From assembly GCA_023212695.1 (NCBI GenBank), contig JALCCG010000198.1:1-24244 (forward strand): a stretch of DNA of 24,244 nucleotides, written 5' to 3'. The notes under the pieces were generated by a model, which searched no databases, was not told the DNA's origin, and saw nothing but the letters and a program-made list of their open reading frames with translations. Positions 1-8,922 of this stretch are shown here, piece after piece. The stretch is from Sporisorium sorghi (Eukaryota; Basidiomycota; Ustilaginomycetes; Ustilaginales; Ustilaginaceae). A program made the position numbers and the translations under genes. The first letter of the stretch is position 1; every line of letters starts with the position of its first letter.

Positions 1-51
1 TCAGGAGTACCACCTGAGGCCACAAAATCCAAAAATCTCTCATCTATGTGA

Positions 52-405
52 ATCTCGCATCTACGTGAACTACGTTACTTAAAGAAGCGCAAGCTAAATA
101 CATTTCTCCCTTGCTTCCCGACCTCCTCATCCTCATCCTCACCTGCTCTCCCTCGTCGCTCAGCACACCTCAAACATACCTCTTCGCTTTCGGACACAAC
201 ACTCTCCACAACACTCTACCTTCCAACAGAGCGACAAACGCTTGATCACCACTCGCTTTGCGTCTCATTTGAGGAGGAGGAGGGAGAGGTGTTGGATCAC
301 GCGGGGTACGCGGGGTACGCGGAGGAGGAGGAGGGGTTCGACGTCGATCGCCTCTGGTATTTCCACACGCTCTTGGATCGCACACGAAAGGTACACCGCT
401 TTTGA
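52..405 (+). other. open frame, possible C-terminal exon of a gene entering from the left
   Basis: This plus-strand frame is open from the stop at 49-51 to a TGA at 403-405 and contains no ATG. Its last third looks coding: from about 271 it reads four Glu codons, then a segment containing LDHAGYAGYA, a second Glu run, and GFDVDRLWYFHTLLDRTRK, almost all with G or C at third positions. A pyrimidine-rich stretch ending in CAG at 227-229 could be a splice acceptor, so the real exon might start near 230. I do not recognise the protein. The upstream part (52-229) is Ser/Pro-rich and could be intron or leader. The next frame continues plausibly to a TGA at 437-439, so a frameshift is possible. From 440 to 709 I see no gene; it would hold the 3' untranslated regions of this gene and the converging peroxiredoxin gene. 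Confidence 0.25.
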
Positions 406-709
406 CGAACTCCACAGGCCGTCTTGGTGGCACGAGTGACGGTGCGCGCGTCGCATTGCTCGTAGGGAGTTTGGATAAGCGCACGTCGCCCCGAAGCTTC
501 GCATACCTTTTTTCTTCGCCACCTGTTCCTCATCACCTGTAAGACCCGATTCACTGTTCAACAGTGCAAGCTCAAAAGCAAATCAGCACGTACCAAGTCG
601 TTTTTCCGCACAGACCACAGAGGCAGACCGAATGCGAACAGTCTTGTGTGTTGATTCTGGTTTGTATTCATACGCGACCATGAGATTGCATCAAATGAGC
701 AAATGCTTT

Positions 710-1375
710 TTAAGCCGAGGTGGCGGAGGGGTCCTTGGTGAAGCGGAGGTAGGGCTTGACGGTTTCGTAGCCGGGGAAGAGCTTGTCGGCCTCTGCTCCT
801 TGGACGGAGGGGTGAACGATGACCTTGTCGCCCTTCTGCCAGTTGACCGGAGTGGTCACGCGGTACTTGTCGCCGATCTGGAGGGAGTCGATGACGCGCA
901 GGATCTCGTCAAAGTGGCGACCGGTCGAGGCGGGGTAGGAGATCTTGAGGCGGATGACCTTCTTGGGGTCAATGACAAACACGTCGCGCACGGTGAAGGG
1001 GATGCCCTTGGCGTCAACGTTGGTGGGGTCGAGGGCGTCGAGCATGTCGTACTCGGTCGAGACCTTGCGGTCCTTGTCGCCGATGATGGGGAAGTTGACC
1101 GAGGTCTTGCCGACCTCGTTGATGTCCTTGATCCAGGCGTCGTGCGAGGCGATGTCGTTGGCAGAGAGACCGATGACCTTGACGCCGCGCTTCTTGAACT
1201 CGGGCTCCTTGCGGGCCACCTCGCCGAGCTCGGTGGTGCACACGGGCGTAAAGTCGTCAGGGTGCGAGAAAAGAATACCCCACGAGTCACCGAGGTACTC
1301 GTGGAAGTTGATCACGCCGTGAGTGGTCTCGGCGGTGAAGTTGGGTGCGATGGATCCAAGACGAAGGTTAGGCAT
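710..1375 (-). CDS. PRX1: 1-Cys peroxiredoxin (Prx1/PRDX6 type)
   Basis: A thiol peroxidase that reduces hydrogen peroxide, organic hydroperoxides and peroxynitrite with one peroxidatic cysteine. The 221-residue product has the usual length. It carries the motif DFTPVCTTE with the peroxidatic Cys at residue 46, the preceding segment GDSWGILFSHP, and the C-terminal Prx6-type segment TPVNWQKGDKVIVHPSV followed by KPYLRFTKDPS. No resolving Cys of the 2-Cys class is seen, so the partner reductant is not evident. The start MPNLRLGS was chosen because homology begins there and the ATG has A at -3. The frame stays open upstream for 60 more residues to an ATG at 1555 (T at -3, TGA directly before it). 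That extension is Ser/Arg/His-rich and could be a mitochondrial presequence, as on yeast Prx1. No intron is needed. Family assignment is firm; the compartment is inferred. Confidence 0.95.
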   Translation of the reverse strand: MPNLRLGSIAPNFTAETTHGVINFHEYLGDSWGILFSHPDDFTPVCTTELGEVARKEPEFKKRGVKVIGLSANDIASHDAWIKDINEVGKTSVNFPIIGDKDRKVSTEYDMLDALDPTNVDAKGIPFTVRDVFVIDPKKVIRLKISYPASTGRHFDEILRVIDSLQIGDKYRVTTPVNWQKGDKVIVHPSVQGAEADKLFPGYETVKPYLRFTKDPSATSA

Positions 1376-1558
1376 TTTGAAGGTGTGGACAACGAGGGTA
1401 GTCAGGTGGTGGTGAGAGGAGAAGGAGGTTGAACGGAGAAGATGGATCTTCTTGTACTCGACTCGACTCGACGACGTCTGACGACCTGTGAAACCAGAAG
1501 AACGAGCAAGAGCACGACCCGAGGACAGATCCCGCCATGTCGGGTTGCATTGCATTCA

Positions 1559-1578
1559 CTCGCTCGCTCGCTCGCTCG
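1559..1578. repeat. (CTCG)5 microsatellite
   Basis: Five perfect CTCG units immediately upstream of the alternative PRX1 start at 1555. Confidence 0.85.
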
Positions 1579-1704
1579 CCACACCTGTTCATTCTGGCAC
1601 ATTTCTTCTTGCAATGGCAGAAGCGACTGCATCACCTCAGCCTTGCTGCTGCGCAACCCTGTGGAAACAAGCGAGAGCGGCGTTTAGAAGAAAATGACTT
1701 TTTC

Positions 1705-1732
1705 TTTTTTTTTTTTTTTTTTTTTTTTTTTT
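1705..1732. repeat. T28 homopolymer
   Basis: Twenty-eight consecutive T (A on the minus strand), about 330 bp upstream of the PRX1 start. Poly(dA:dT) tracts of this length usually exclude nucleosomes in fungal promoters; that role is inferred here. No flanking duplication suggests a retroposed poly(A) tail. Confidence 0.9.
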
Positions 1733-2270
1733 GCGCAACAGACGCTCGGACCCACACACTGACACCAAGCTTGGCGGACAGAGTGGGGGAATCAACAAAA
1801 GAGTTGCCTGCATGAACAGAGGCTGTCAAGGGCGATGTCTGACACCACACGAGACGCGAATGGCATCTTTGGTCGCACGCCATCTTTGACAGCGATGGCG
1901 TGCTTCTGTTCGGATTTTTGCGGTCAGAACAGGACTCAAGGTCTAACATTCCAGCAAAAAGAAAGGTCGCCTAGATCACGTGCTCTAGCCACCTGTTGGA
2001 CCAACTTTCGAGGCGCAAAAAGCGCGGCGGCGGCGGCAAAAAAAATAAGAGCTCGTGTTCTCGACTCGACTTTGCTCTCGAGCAACTCGGTGAACCGCTT
2101 TCTTGGAAACGAAACCAGCAGCTGCTCGCATCAATAACTTAGCGATTTTCCAGCGCCGCTCTGGGCGATAGAACTTGCCTGAGTAAAACGTACAATGGCG
2201 GTGGGGGAAGCGGGTGTCGGGAACGGTCGGAGCTCGTTCATCGTTGCCAGCCACACGAAATCCAGACCAC

Positions 2271-2271
<1 letters not shown>

Positions 2272-2309
<38 letters not shown>
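2272..2309. repeat. (TGC)12 trinucleotide repeat
   Basis: An uninterrupted TGC/CTG tract of 38 bp in non-coding sequence. The CTG/CAG class forms hairpins and is prone to length change. Confidence 0.9.
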
Positions 2310-2313
<4 letters not shown>

Positions 2314-2446
2314 GCAAACACGGCATCTCGACCTCGGGGTAACGTTAGAAAGCGCCAGCCGAGCTGCATTTCCGAGAACGAGCAGAACGCGGACCCTGTG
2401 GCTCTGTGTTGGCGTCCATTCCACGCTGGTGGTGTCGAGCAAAAGG

Positions 2447-2478
2447 GGCTGGCTGGCTGGCTGGCTGGCCGGCTGGCT
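2447..2478. repeat. (GGCT)8 imperfect tetranucleotide repeat
   Basis: About eight GGCT units with one T-to-C interruption (GGCC at 2467-2470). Confidence 0.85.
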
Positions 2479-2785
2479 TGGGGTTTGTTGTTCACAGCCG
2501 AGGTTCTGGCTCGCTCGCTTGGCTTGGATGAGGACGAGGCTGTGTGGGGTTGTTTTTTTCTTTGCAACTTCATCTGTGGTGCTCGACCCCACCCACCGTA
2601 ACGAAACGCCATGTGATTCTTTGTCGAGCTCGAGCTCTCTATTGTCGCCAAAGCTGAATTTTCGACACGGGCCGAGCTCAGATCCGGTGTTGCATTCAAT
2701 TTACCAGACGGCGGAACAGAGAGCGTAAACGGCCAATTTCACCCGAAAAAAGTGTGACTTTAACGAGAGAGAAAGCTGCAACTGA

Positions 2786-2835
2786 GCTGCACTTTTGCTG
2801 CAATTTTGCTGCACTTTTGCTGCACTTTTGCTGCA
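2786..2835. repeat. 11-bp tandem repeat, about 4.5 copies
   Basis: The unit GCTGCACTTTT occurs at 2786, 2797 (one change, C to A), 2808 and 2819, followed by a partial copy that ends in CTGCAG. The period is close to one DNA helical turn, so the T4 tracts lie on one face. It sits about 1.1 kb upstream of the Rab start; function unknown. Confidence 0.9.
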
Positions 2836-2941
2836 GTGTGTGATGCTGCAGAGTGATGCAGCCGATACAACGCACACGCCGGTCGAGATTTTTGCATTTT
2901 ATCCATCCCTCCTCTCCGCCGCCATCAACCCCTATCCTCCC

Positions 2942-2968
2942 TCCTCCTCCTCCTCCTCCTCCTCCTCC
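2942..2968. repeat. (TCC)9 repeat
   Basis: Nine perfect TCC units inside a longer pyrimidine tract upstream of the Rab gene. Confidence 0.85.
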
Positions 2969-3310
2969 ATCCATTCATCCATCTGTCTCGCATTCCTTCT
3001 CTGCATCTCATCACCTGCAGCCTGCAGTGCACAGTGCAGCGTAACGCATAACGCATACATCCCACCTGTATAACGACCTACATCATTGCTACTGTACAAC
3101 GCGCACACCGCCGCCAAGGCAAGAGGGAACCCACCATCAACTTACAATAAGCCTAGGGTTCAACGTCAGCTGCACGCATGCCATTGTCGCCGTCATCTCG
3201 TCGCCTTCTTCGCTTTCCTTCCTTTGCAGCAAGTCTCTTTTTGTCTCACGATACCACACGCGAGCGACGCTCCCAACTGCCTACTGTATAGCCAACGTCT
3301 CCACCATCAT

Positions 3311-3340
3311 CACCACCACCACCACCACCACCTCCTCCTC
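3311..3340. repeat. (CAC)7 followed by CCT repeats
   Basis: Seven CAC units (3311-3331) run directly into three CCT-type units in the putative promoter or leader of the Rab gene. Confidence 0.8.
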
Positions 3341-3574
3341 CTGCTCTGCGCTTGAGCTTCTACCTGTTGCTGTCCAAGCCTCGCTTCGGCCGCTCTTAAC
3401 CTGTCTGCAGCGAATCGTTCGCTTTCTTCCTGAAACCGGCACGGTTGACCTTCCAACGGGATCAAGCGCATTCAAGCCACACGACGACGTAGCATTCAGC
3501 CGGGCACTAGCTTTCTTCCAGTCTAAGCCTCCGCGCTCCTACCAACTCAGCACTATCGAGTCCGTGCACGTCCC

Positions 3575-3618
3575 GCATCGCATCGCATCGCATCGCATCG
3601 CATCGCATCGCATCGCAT
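3575..3618. repeat. (GCATC)8 pentanucleotide repeat
   Basis: Eight perfect GCATC units plus GCAT. The last partial unit supplies the first bases of an ATG at 3617-3619, which opens a short upstream frame. Confidence 0.9.
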
Positions 3619-3646
3619 GCACCTTTCCATCAACAGATACCTCTGA
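3617..3646 (+). promoter_or_regulatory. candidate uORF 1 upstream of the Rab gene
   Basis: The ATG at the end of the GCATC repeat opens nine codons and closes with TGA, about 300 nt before the Rab start. A second tiny frame (ATG CAG TCA TTC TAG) lies at 3778-3792. Both act only if the transcript starts upstream of them, which the sequence cannot show. Confidence 0.35.
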
Positions 3647-3945
3647 AGCATCGCATCTGGCGCTGGCTCGCCTTCCGACCTTTGTCGCATCCTCCATCGC
3701 ATTCGCAAACAAACGATACCCCCCCCATCTCTCCCTATCCTCACATCCAGCATCGTCAACGTATCTCTTCATACGGCATGCAGTCATTCTAGATCATCGC
3801 TATCTTTGCTGCTTCATCGAACCAACAATCGTTGCATCGCCCATTCGGAGGAGGAAGCTCGGATACGACATCTGCCACTCTAAACCACGATCGCAAGCAA
3901 CATCAGACGAGGATACTCACTCCATCTGCAAGCATTCCCATCAAC

Positions 3946-5904
3946 ATGGCGGCGCAAGTCTTTCAGAGCACCGTGCCGCAACATGCTTTCCCATCGGCCT
4001 TCTCATCGCCTGTAGCTACGCCTTCTCCAACAACAGAGAATCAGCTTCCCCCTTTTCCAAAATTCCAAATGCAATCCACCGACGGCCCATCGTCGTCCGC
4101 ACAGGCTGGGCCGAGCCATTCGCAATCTGGCGCGGCACAGACCCACGCAAAAGACGCTCAAGAGACGCGCACCTACCGGGCTCCCGAGTCGCGGCGCGTG
4201 TCCCGACCAAGACTGCGCAGCTTGCAGAGCCTCAACTCGGCACCCGCGACGCCGTCGCTGACGGAGCAGGACAGCGGGCACGCTTTCATCTCGACCGCTC
4301 GCTTTCACTCTTTCCATCCCAGCTTGAGCAGAGCTTCGTCTCGCAACGCTGTCGAGACTCTTCAGCCGCTGGCAGAGTCGAGTGCTGTCAGCGCGGGCAA
4401 GAACAAAACTGCTGCTGCTCTTGACGATGCAGATGCGCCACAGAGGTCACCGCCTGTTGCTGCTCAGACTCGAGCCGATGCCAGCGCGTTGCCTCCCCGA
4501 GCAAGGCGGTGTTCAACCAGTCCCACTCTAACCGAGTCTGGGCTCAGCGAGTTTGGTCAAATGGGTGCCCCCTTCGCCGAGACGAGCCGCACCGGTGATC
4601 GCGACACCGACGTCTCGGCAAGATTTCGCAACTTCCAAACCAACACGGGTGCTTTCCTCCGCCGCAGTCATACCATCACGGCTGGCATCAGCTCAGTGGC
4701 GCAGGCGAGGAAGGAAGAGACGCCTCCGCGTCGATCGCCGCCGTCCAATTCCATCACATGCGGCCCAAGCAGTGGCCGCAGCGCCCCCAAGCTCACACAG
4801 CGTCGACAGACCGTGTCCAACGTGTCTCCCGAATCCGCGACCGATCGGCTCGTAGCTAGCAGGGCCGGCGCCGCTGTCTCGCCCGCGCACAGCCGCACTT
4901 TATCGTACACCCAGCCGTCGCCCAACGCCGGCACGCTGACGGTCTCCACCCCGCCGGCACGCCTGCGCGAACGCGGCACTTTGCCCAACAACCAGCTCGA
5001 GGCCAAAGTCGTCATCCTCGGCTCCCAGGGTGTCGGCAAAACCTCGCTCGTGCATCGCTACACCTCGGGGCAGTTTAGCATCGCCTCTACGCCGTCGACG
5101 ATCGGAGCGAGTTTTTTGACCAAGAAGCTCATCGTCGACGGTGTCAAGGTCCGGTTGCAGCTGTGGGATACGGCGGGGCAGGAGCGGTTCCGCAGTATGG
5201 CGCCGATGTATTATCGGGGTAGCCATGCGGCGGTCATTGTGTACGATATCACGAGTATGAGCAGTTTCCTGGATGTGCGGGCGTGGGTGGAGGAGTTGAA
5301 GCGGAACATGACGACGGATTTGGTGATGCATGTGGTGGGGGCGAAGGCGGATTTGGGGTGGGCGCGGAGGGAGGTGGAGCTGGAGTTTGCACGGGCGACG
5401 GTGAGGGGCTGGTTGATGCCGTTCCAAGGGCAGGTGGGGTTTGGCGAGGGGGAGGGCAGCCCGGGGTCGCCGACACGGCCGTCGTCGCGGCTGAGTGGGC
5501 TCGGGTCGCTTGCGATTGGGTCAGCGTCGAGGCTGACCGCGTTTCAGCGCGCCACCAGCCCCAGCACGGCAGTCGCAGCGCTCAAGCCAAGCAGCTTTGG
5601 CAGCAGCGCTGCCTCCACCGCCTCCGCCGGCAGCGACGCTAGCACCGATGTGGACGCTACAGCGTTCGGGCTGAGCTGGGACGTCGTCGAGGTCTCCGAG
5701 GTCTCGGCTAAGGATGACAGGGGCATCGAAGAGGTGTTCTTGGCAGTGACCAAGAAGTTGGTCGAGAGACGGGCGGTGATCGAGCAGGAAAGAGCGGCCA
5801 GGGTGCGCAATAGTGTGTTTCTGACCGAGGAGAGGGGCACGGAGGAAGGGAGGGAGGGCGAGGGCGAGGGCGTCACGGGTGGCAGCTGGTCTTGCTGCTC
5901 GTGA
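3946..5904 (+). CDS. Rab5/Rab22-type small GTPase with long N-terminal extension
   Basis: Predicted Rab GTPase of endosomal traffic, 652 residues against about 200-220 for a normal Rab. Residues 1-350 are Ser/Pro/Arg-rich and probably disordered. The G domain starts near 351 (LEAKVVIL). It has P-loop GSQGVGKT (359-366, Lys365), switch I Thr385 in STIGASF (typical of Rab5/Rab22), switch II WDTAGQE (407-413, Gln412) and the Rab signature MYYRGSHAAVIVYDIT. The G4 motif, normally NKxD, reads AKAD (466-469). About 115 mostly low-complexity residues then separate it from G5 SAK (587-589), where about 30 are usual. The C-terminus ends WSCCS, a double-Cys geranylgeranylation site. The ATG at 3946 is the first in frame after an upstream non-ATG open stretch and has A at -3 and G at +4. 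The G4 change may alter guanine specificity; membrane switching is inferred from the intact Gln and prenyl end. Confidence 0.9.
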   Translation: MAAQVFQSTVPQHAFPSAFSSPVATPSPTTENQLPPFPKFQMQSTDGPSSSAQAGPSHSQSGAAQTHAKDAQETRTYRAPESRRVSRPRLRSLQSLNSAPATPSLTEQDSGHAFISTARFHSFHPSLSRASSRNAVETLQPLAESSAVSAGKNKTAAALDDADAPQRSPPVAAQTRADASALPPRARRCSTSPTLTESGLSEFGQMGAPFAETSRTGDRDTDVSARFRNFQTNTGAFLRRSHTITAGISSVAQARKEETPPRRSPPSNSITCGPSSGRSAPKLTQRRQTVSNVSPESATDRLVASRAGAAVSPAHSRTLSYTQPSPNAGTLTVSTPPARLRERGTLPNNQLEAKVVILGSQGVGKTSLVHRYTSGQFSIASTPSTIGASFLTKKLIVDGVKVRLQLWDTAGQERFRSMAPMYYRGSHAAVIVYDITSMSSFLDVRAWVEELKRNMTTDLVMHVVGAKADLGWARREVELEFARATVRGWLMPFQGQVGFGEGEGSPGSPTRPSSRLSGLGSLAIGSASRLTAFQRATSPSTAVAALKPSSFGSSAASTASAGSDASTDVDATAFGLSWDVVEVSEVSAKDDRGIEEVFLAVTKKLVERRAVIEQERAARVRNSVFLTEERGTEEGREGEGEGVTGGSWSCCS

Positions 5905-6411
5905 TTGCACCCCGAAGGAGAGTTGTTGGGAGAGGTTCTTAACATTATATACCATATCGTAGGCATTCGTAGGCATTTGTTTTAGCATTCAAGTTTTATT
6001 CGTCCCGATGAAAGAAGTGCGTGCGTGTGTCGGGATGCTGGGCAGATGGGCGGCTCGCTCGGAACGCTGTCTGTCTCGCACTGTGAATCACTCGGTGAGC
6101 GTGTGGTTGGTGGAGCGGGTTGATTGCTTGGCTTGCGCGGAGCAGTGTCTGGGTGAGTGTCGCTCGTGGTGTGAGTCTGTGAGTGTGAGTCTCTCGTCTC
6201 AGTGTGTTAGCGTGGGCGAGTTGAGGCGGATGGTGCACTCCACTCTAGCTCTCTCGTTGGACGAGCGACAGACGTGCCGATCTCTCTCGCTGTCGGGGCT
6301 CTCTCTCTCTCTCTGAGCTCAACTGGCAGTGAGCAGCACGGCCGGTGTATGTGAACGAAACAACCATGCCATTGAACACAAAACACAAGTGTGACCCCGA
6401 ACGCGCCTCGT
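5905..6411. other. convergent 3' region between the Rab gene and MCM7
   Basis: About 0.5 kb between two tail-to-tail genes. It begins with an AT-rich stretch (ATTATATACC near 5943 and two CGTAGGCATT copies at 5958-5977) suited to 3'-end formation of the Rab transcript. It ends with (CT)8 at 6299-6314 near the MCM7 stop. A 102-codon frame at 6008-6316 is VS/SL-repetitive and is not accepted as a gene. Confidence 0.6.
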
Positions 6412-8922
6412 TCAACCCACAAACACGAGCCGATTCGCCGAGACCTGGAGCACATTGAGATCCTCGTACTCCTGCAGGCACTCGCGGAACTGGTCCTCCA
6501 GGAAGCCTGCTGCAATGACGCGCTCTCGCAGCTGCGGGATGGGCAGGCCTTGAGGCAGGCCCATGTCGTCGTCGTCATCGGCGTCGTCGCGCGATGAGGC
6601 GTGGGTGTTGTAGAAGTCGCGTATGATCCTGTAGATCTTGGTGATGTACGTTTGGTCGTGGCCGAGGGCATCGCGGGCAGTCGCGAGGGAAGGGTGGTTG
6701 AGGACGGAGCTCTTGCTCACCTCCAGCAGGCGCAGTGCCTCGTCGACATCGGGGATGCTGACGCTGTCGTCGAACCGCAATCGTGCTAGGGCTTGGGAGA
6801 GGCGGATGATGCCCAGCAGCGTACGTGCGCTCACGTAGCCCGTCCCACTCGCACCCGCACCCGTGTCGCTGGAGTCGTCCTCCTTGCACTGACCGCGCAT
6901 CTGCACATACGCCCCCACAACGTAGTCCGATACAGCCCGCGACAAAACAGGCCGCTTCTGCCGCGCCAACGCAATATAGTGCCGCATCAGCACCGGACTG
7001 ACAACGTCAAACTCCAGCTCAGGGTGCGCCGTATGCATATGCACATACGTCACATGCTGCGCCAGCCTCTCATCGTCATCGCGTGAAGGCGCATCCAGGA
7101 TCAAGTACAGAATGTCGAACCGCGAAAGCAGCGCCGCAGGCAGGTTGATGTTGTCAACAGGACTAACACGCGGGTTGTACCTGCCGTAGAGAGGGTTCGC
7201 GGCGGCGAGGATGGACGTGCGTGCGTTGAGCGTCGTGGTGATGCCCGCTTTCGAGATCGAGATGGTCTGCTGCTCCATGACTTCGTGGATGGCTGTGCGG
7301 TCGGATTCCTCCATCTTGTCGAACTCGTCGATGCACGCGATGCCGTTGTCGGCTAGAACGAGCGCTCCGCCTTCGAGCACCATCTCGTCGGTTACGGGAT
7401 CGCGCATCACGGCGGCTGTAAGACCGACTCCCGAGGAACCGCGGCCTGTGGTGTACACTCCTCGAGGGGCGACTTTGGAGATGTACTTGAGCAGCTGCGA
7501 TTTGGCTACACCAGGATCGCCCATGAGACAGACATTGATGTCGCCGCGGATCTTCATTCCGTCGCCGACGGTCTTGGATACGCCGCCGACGAGGAGCAGC
7601 AGCAGGCATTTTTTCACGTCTTCATGCCCGTAAATTTCGGGTGCGATGGAAGAGGCGAGCTTCTGGTACAGCGCCGGATCGTCCTTGAGCTCGGCGATCT
7701 GCGCGGCGATCTCCGGCGTGCGCTGCATCGCGGTATACTGCTTCTTGAGCTGGTGGATCGACTGCGCGTCCAGGTAGGTGTCTGTGAGCAGACCGGCGCG
7801 GATCGCCTTGAACCCGGAGTACGGCATGGGCAAAAAGATCCCGGCCACATGCACGACGTCGCCCGGGTTCATCGCGCGCGTCAACGGACCGTACACGTGG
7901 ATCGTCATCGTCCGCGGGATATGCCCCACAGGAACCTGATCCGCCATCTCCTGGATCTTGACCTCTTGGAAGGGAACGAACTTGCTCGCCCTCACCTGCG
8001 GGTACAGCGGACCGCGCGTATTGTTCGTCAGGCACCGACGAGAATTGCACTGGGTCAGAGGCATGTACTGGCGCGAGGTGACTTCTTGGAACACCTCTGC
8101 GCCGCACACGTCGCACGCGTACGCGTCGACGAGCAGGAATGGCTTCACCTCCGAAACGCGCGTCACGATGCCGCGCACCGTGATGAGCTTGCCCAGGTGC
8201 GAACCGCGCACCGCACGCACTGCGAGCGGCTCCTCCGCCGCCTCCCCAGGCTGCATCCGGCCCGTGTACGGTTTGAAATACAGAGTGTACCGGCGCAGCA
8301 GCACGGGAGGAAACACGTTGTCGCTAGCATCCTCCGGAGCAACGCCGGCATCGTTGGGGTCTTGGGCACTCTCGACCGTACGCGCGTTGCGCTCCATGCG
8401 CTGGTGCCGAATCACATCCAACACATCGTCCTTGTGCGAGATATCCTTCGACGGCTCCGGGACGAGCTTGTCGACACACTCGCAGAAGAGGTCGAGGTAG
8501 CGCTTGGCGTTGTTGCGGATGGCTGCGACGAGTTGTTTTCCGGACTCGTTGGTGGTGGTGTTGAAGTGGGAGGCGACGTCGTTGAGGTCGATGATGAGCG
8601 AGTCCTGTTCGCGATTGGCGATGTTCTGCAGCTGGTGCATGTAGAATGGGACTTGGCGCGAGGTTGAGGCTTGGCTGCGGCTGCGATGGTGGATGGCGGC
8701 AGAGCGGTCGACGTCCATGCGGTCGATGGCGCCGCTCAGCTCGCCATCGTCGTCGTCGGCGCCTTCAAGGCTGATGGGTGCTCCGCCGGCTTGTGTGGAG
8801 AGGGAGGAAAGACGCGATGCGGGCGCTTTGAAGAAGAGTAGGAAGTCGGTGATCTTTTCGCGCTCGTCGGCGTAGTTGATGCCGAGCGAGATCGTGGGTA
8901 GGATGGGGGCGCTCGAGGACAT
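6412..8922 (-). CDS. MCM7: DNA replication licensing factor MCM7
   Basis: A subunit of the MCM2-7 replicative helicase, loaded at origins in G1 and driving fork unwinding in S phase in the nucleus. The 836-residue product begins with an MCM7-type N-terminus ([20 protein letters not shown]). It has a zinc-binding element with Cys270, Cys273, Cys292 and Cys297, and the MCM7-diagnostic stretch [18 protein letters not shown]. The AAA+ core shows Walker A GDPGVAKS (468-475, Lys474), Walker B CIDEFDKM (Asp532, Glu533) and the arginine finger in LLSRFD (Arg601). A C-terminal winged-helix region ends in [12 protein letters not shown]. Length matches fungal MCM7 and no intron interrupts it. The start ATG fits the family N-terminus. 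Upstream (8923-9535) lie MCB/E2F-like motifs expected for S-phase genes. Confidence 0.97.
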   Translation of the reverse strand: MSSSAPILPTISLGINYADEREKITDFLLFFKAPASRLSSLSTQAGGAPISLEGADDDDGELSGAIDRMDVDRSAAIHHRSRSQASTSRQVPFYMHQLQNIANREQDSLIIDLNDVASHFNTTTNESGKQLVAAIRNNAKRYLDLFCECVDKLVPEPSKDISHKDDVLDVIRHQRMERNARTVESAQDPNDAGVAPEDASDNVFPPVLLRRYTLYFKPYTGRMQPGEAAEEPLAVRAVRGSHLGKLITVRGIVTRVSEVKPFLLVDAYACDVCGAEVFQEVTSRQYMPLTQCNSRRCLTNNTRGPLYPQVRASKFVPFQEVKIQEMADQVPVGHIPRTMTIHVYGPLTRAMNPGDVVHVAGIFLPMPYSGFKAIRAGLLTDTYLDAQSIHQLKKQYTAMQRTPEIAAQIAELKDDPALYQKLASSIAPEIYGHEDVKKCLLLLLVGGVSKTVGDGMKIRGDINVCLMGDPGVAKSQLLKYISKVAPRGVYTTGRGSSGVGLTAAVMRDPVTDEMVLEGGALVLADNGIACIDEFDKMEESDRTAIHEVMEQQTISISKAGITTTLNARTSILAAANPLYGRYNPRVSPVDNINLPAALLSRFDILYLILDAPSRDDDERLAQHVTYVHMHTAHPELEFDVVSPVLMRHYIALARQKRPVLSRAVSDYVVGAYVQMRGQCKEDDSSDTGAGASGTGYVSARTLLGIIRLSQALARLRFDDSVSIPDVDEALRLLEVSKSSVLNHPSLATARDALGHDQTYITKIYRIIRDFYNTHASSRDDADDDDDMGLPQGLPIPQLRERVIAAGFLEDQFRECLQEYEDLNVLQVSANRLVFVG

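Larger units (their letters stand above)
1376..3945. other. 2.6 kb gene-free region between PRX1 and the Rab gene
   Basis: This region holds the upstream sequence of the minus-strand peroxiredoxin and of the plus-strand Rab gene. Open frames here encode only repeats (poly-Ala, WLAG, poly-Ser, His runs) and resemble no protein I know. From about 3170 the plus strand is CT-rich, like a smut promoter or 5' leader. A 12-bp palindrome, GAGCTCGAGCTC, lies at 2626-2637. Several microsatellites are listed separately. I saw no tRNA or other RNA gene. Confidence 0.7.

Noticed and set aside
632..1432. 266-codon plus-strand frame opposite the peroxiredoxin gene
   Set aside because: It is the mirror of a GC3-rich gene; its product is a Val/Gly/Asp-rich shadow with no recognisable domain.
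1705..1732. T28 tract as the poly(A) tail of a retroposed element
   Set aside because: No target-site duplication or element body is visible on either side.
2195..2728. 177-codon plus-strand frame with poly-Ala and WLAG repeats
   Set aside because: It exists because microsatellites keep the frame open; the non-repeat parts resemble no protein and codon use is not gene-like.
3575..3618. Short tandem repeats as a CRISPR-like array
   Set aside because: Units are contiguous with no spacers and the genome is fungal.
6008..6316. 102-codon Cys-containing frame between the Rab gene and MCM7
   Set aside because: No signal peptide, repetitive VS/SL composition, and it lies in the shared 3' region of two convergent genes.
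7624..8667. 347-codon frame antisense to MCM7
   Set aside because: Arg/His/Leu-rich shadow of the real MCM7 frame; no domain seen.
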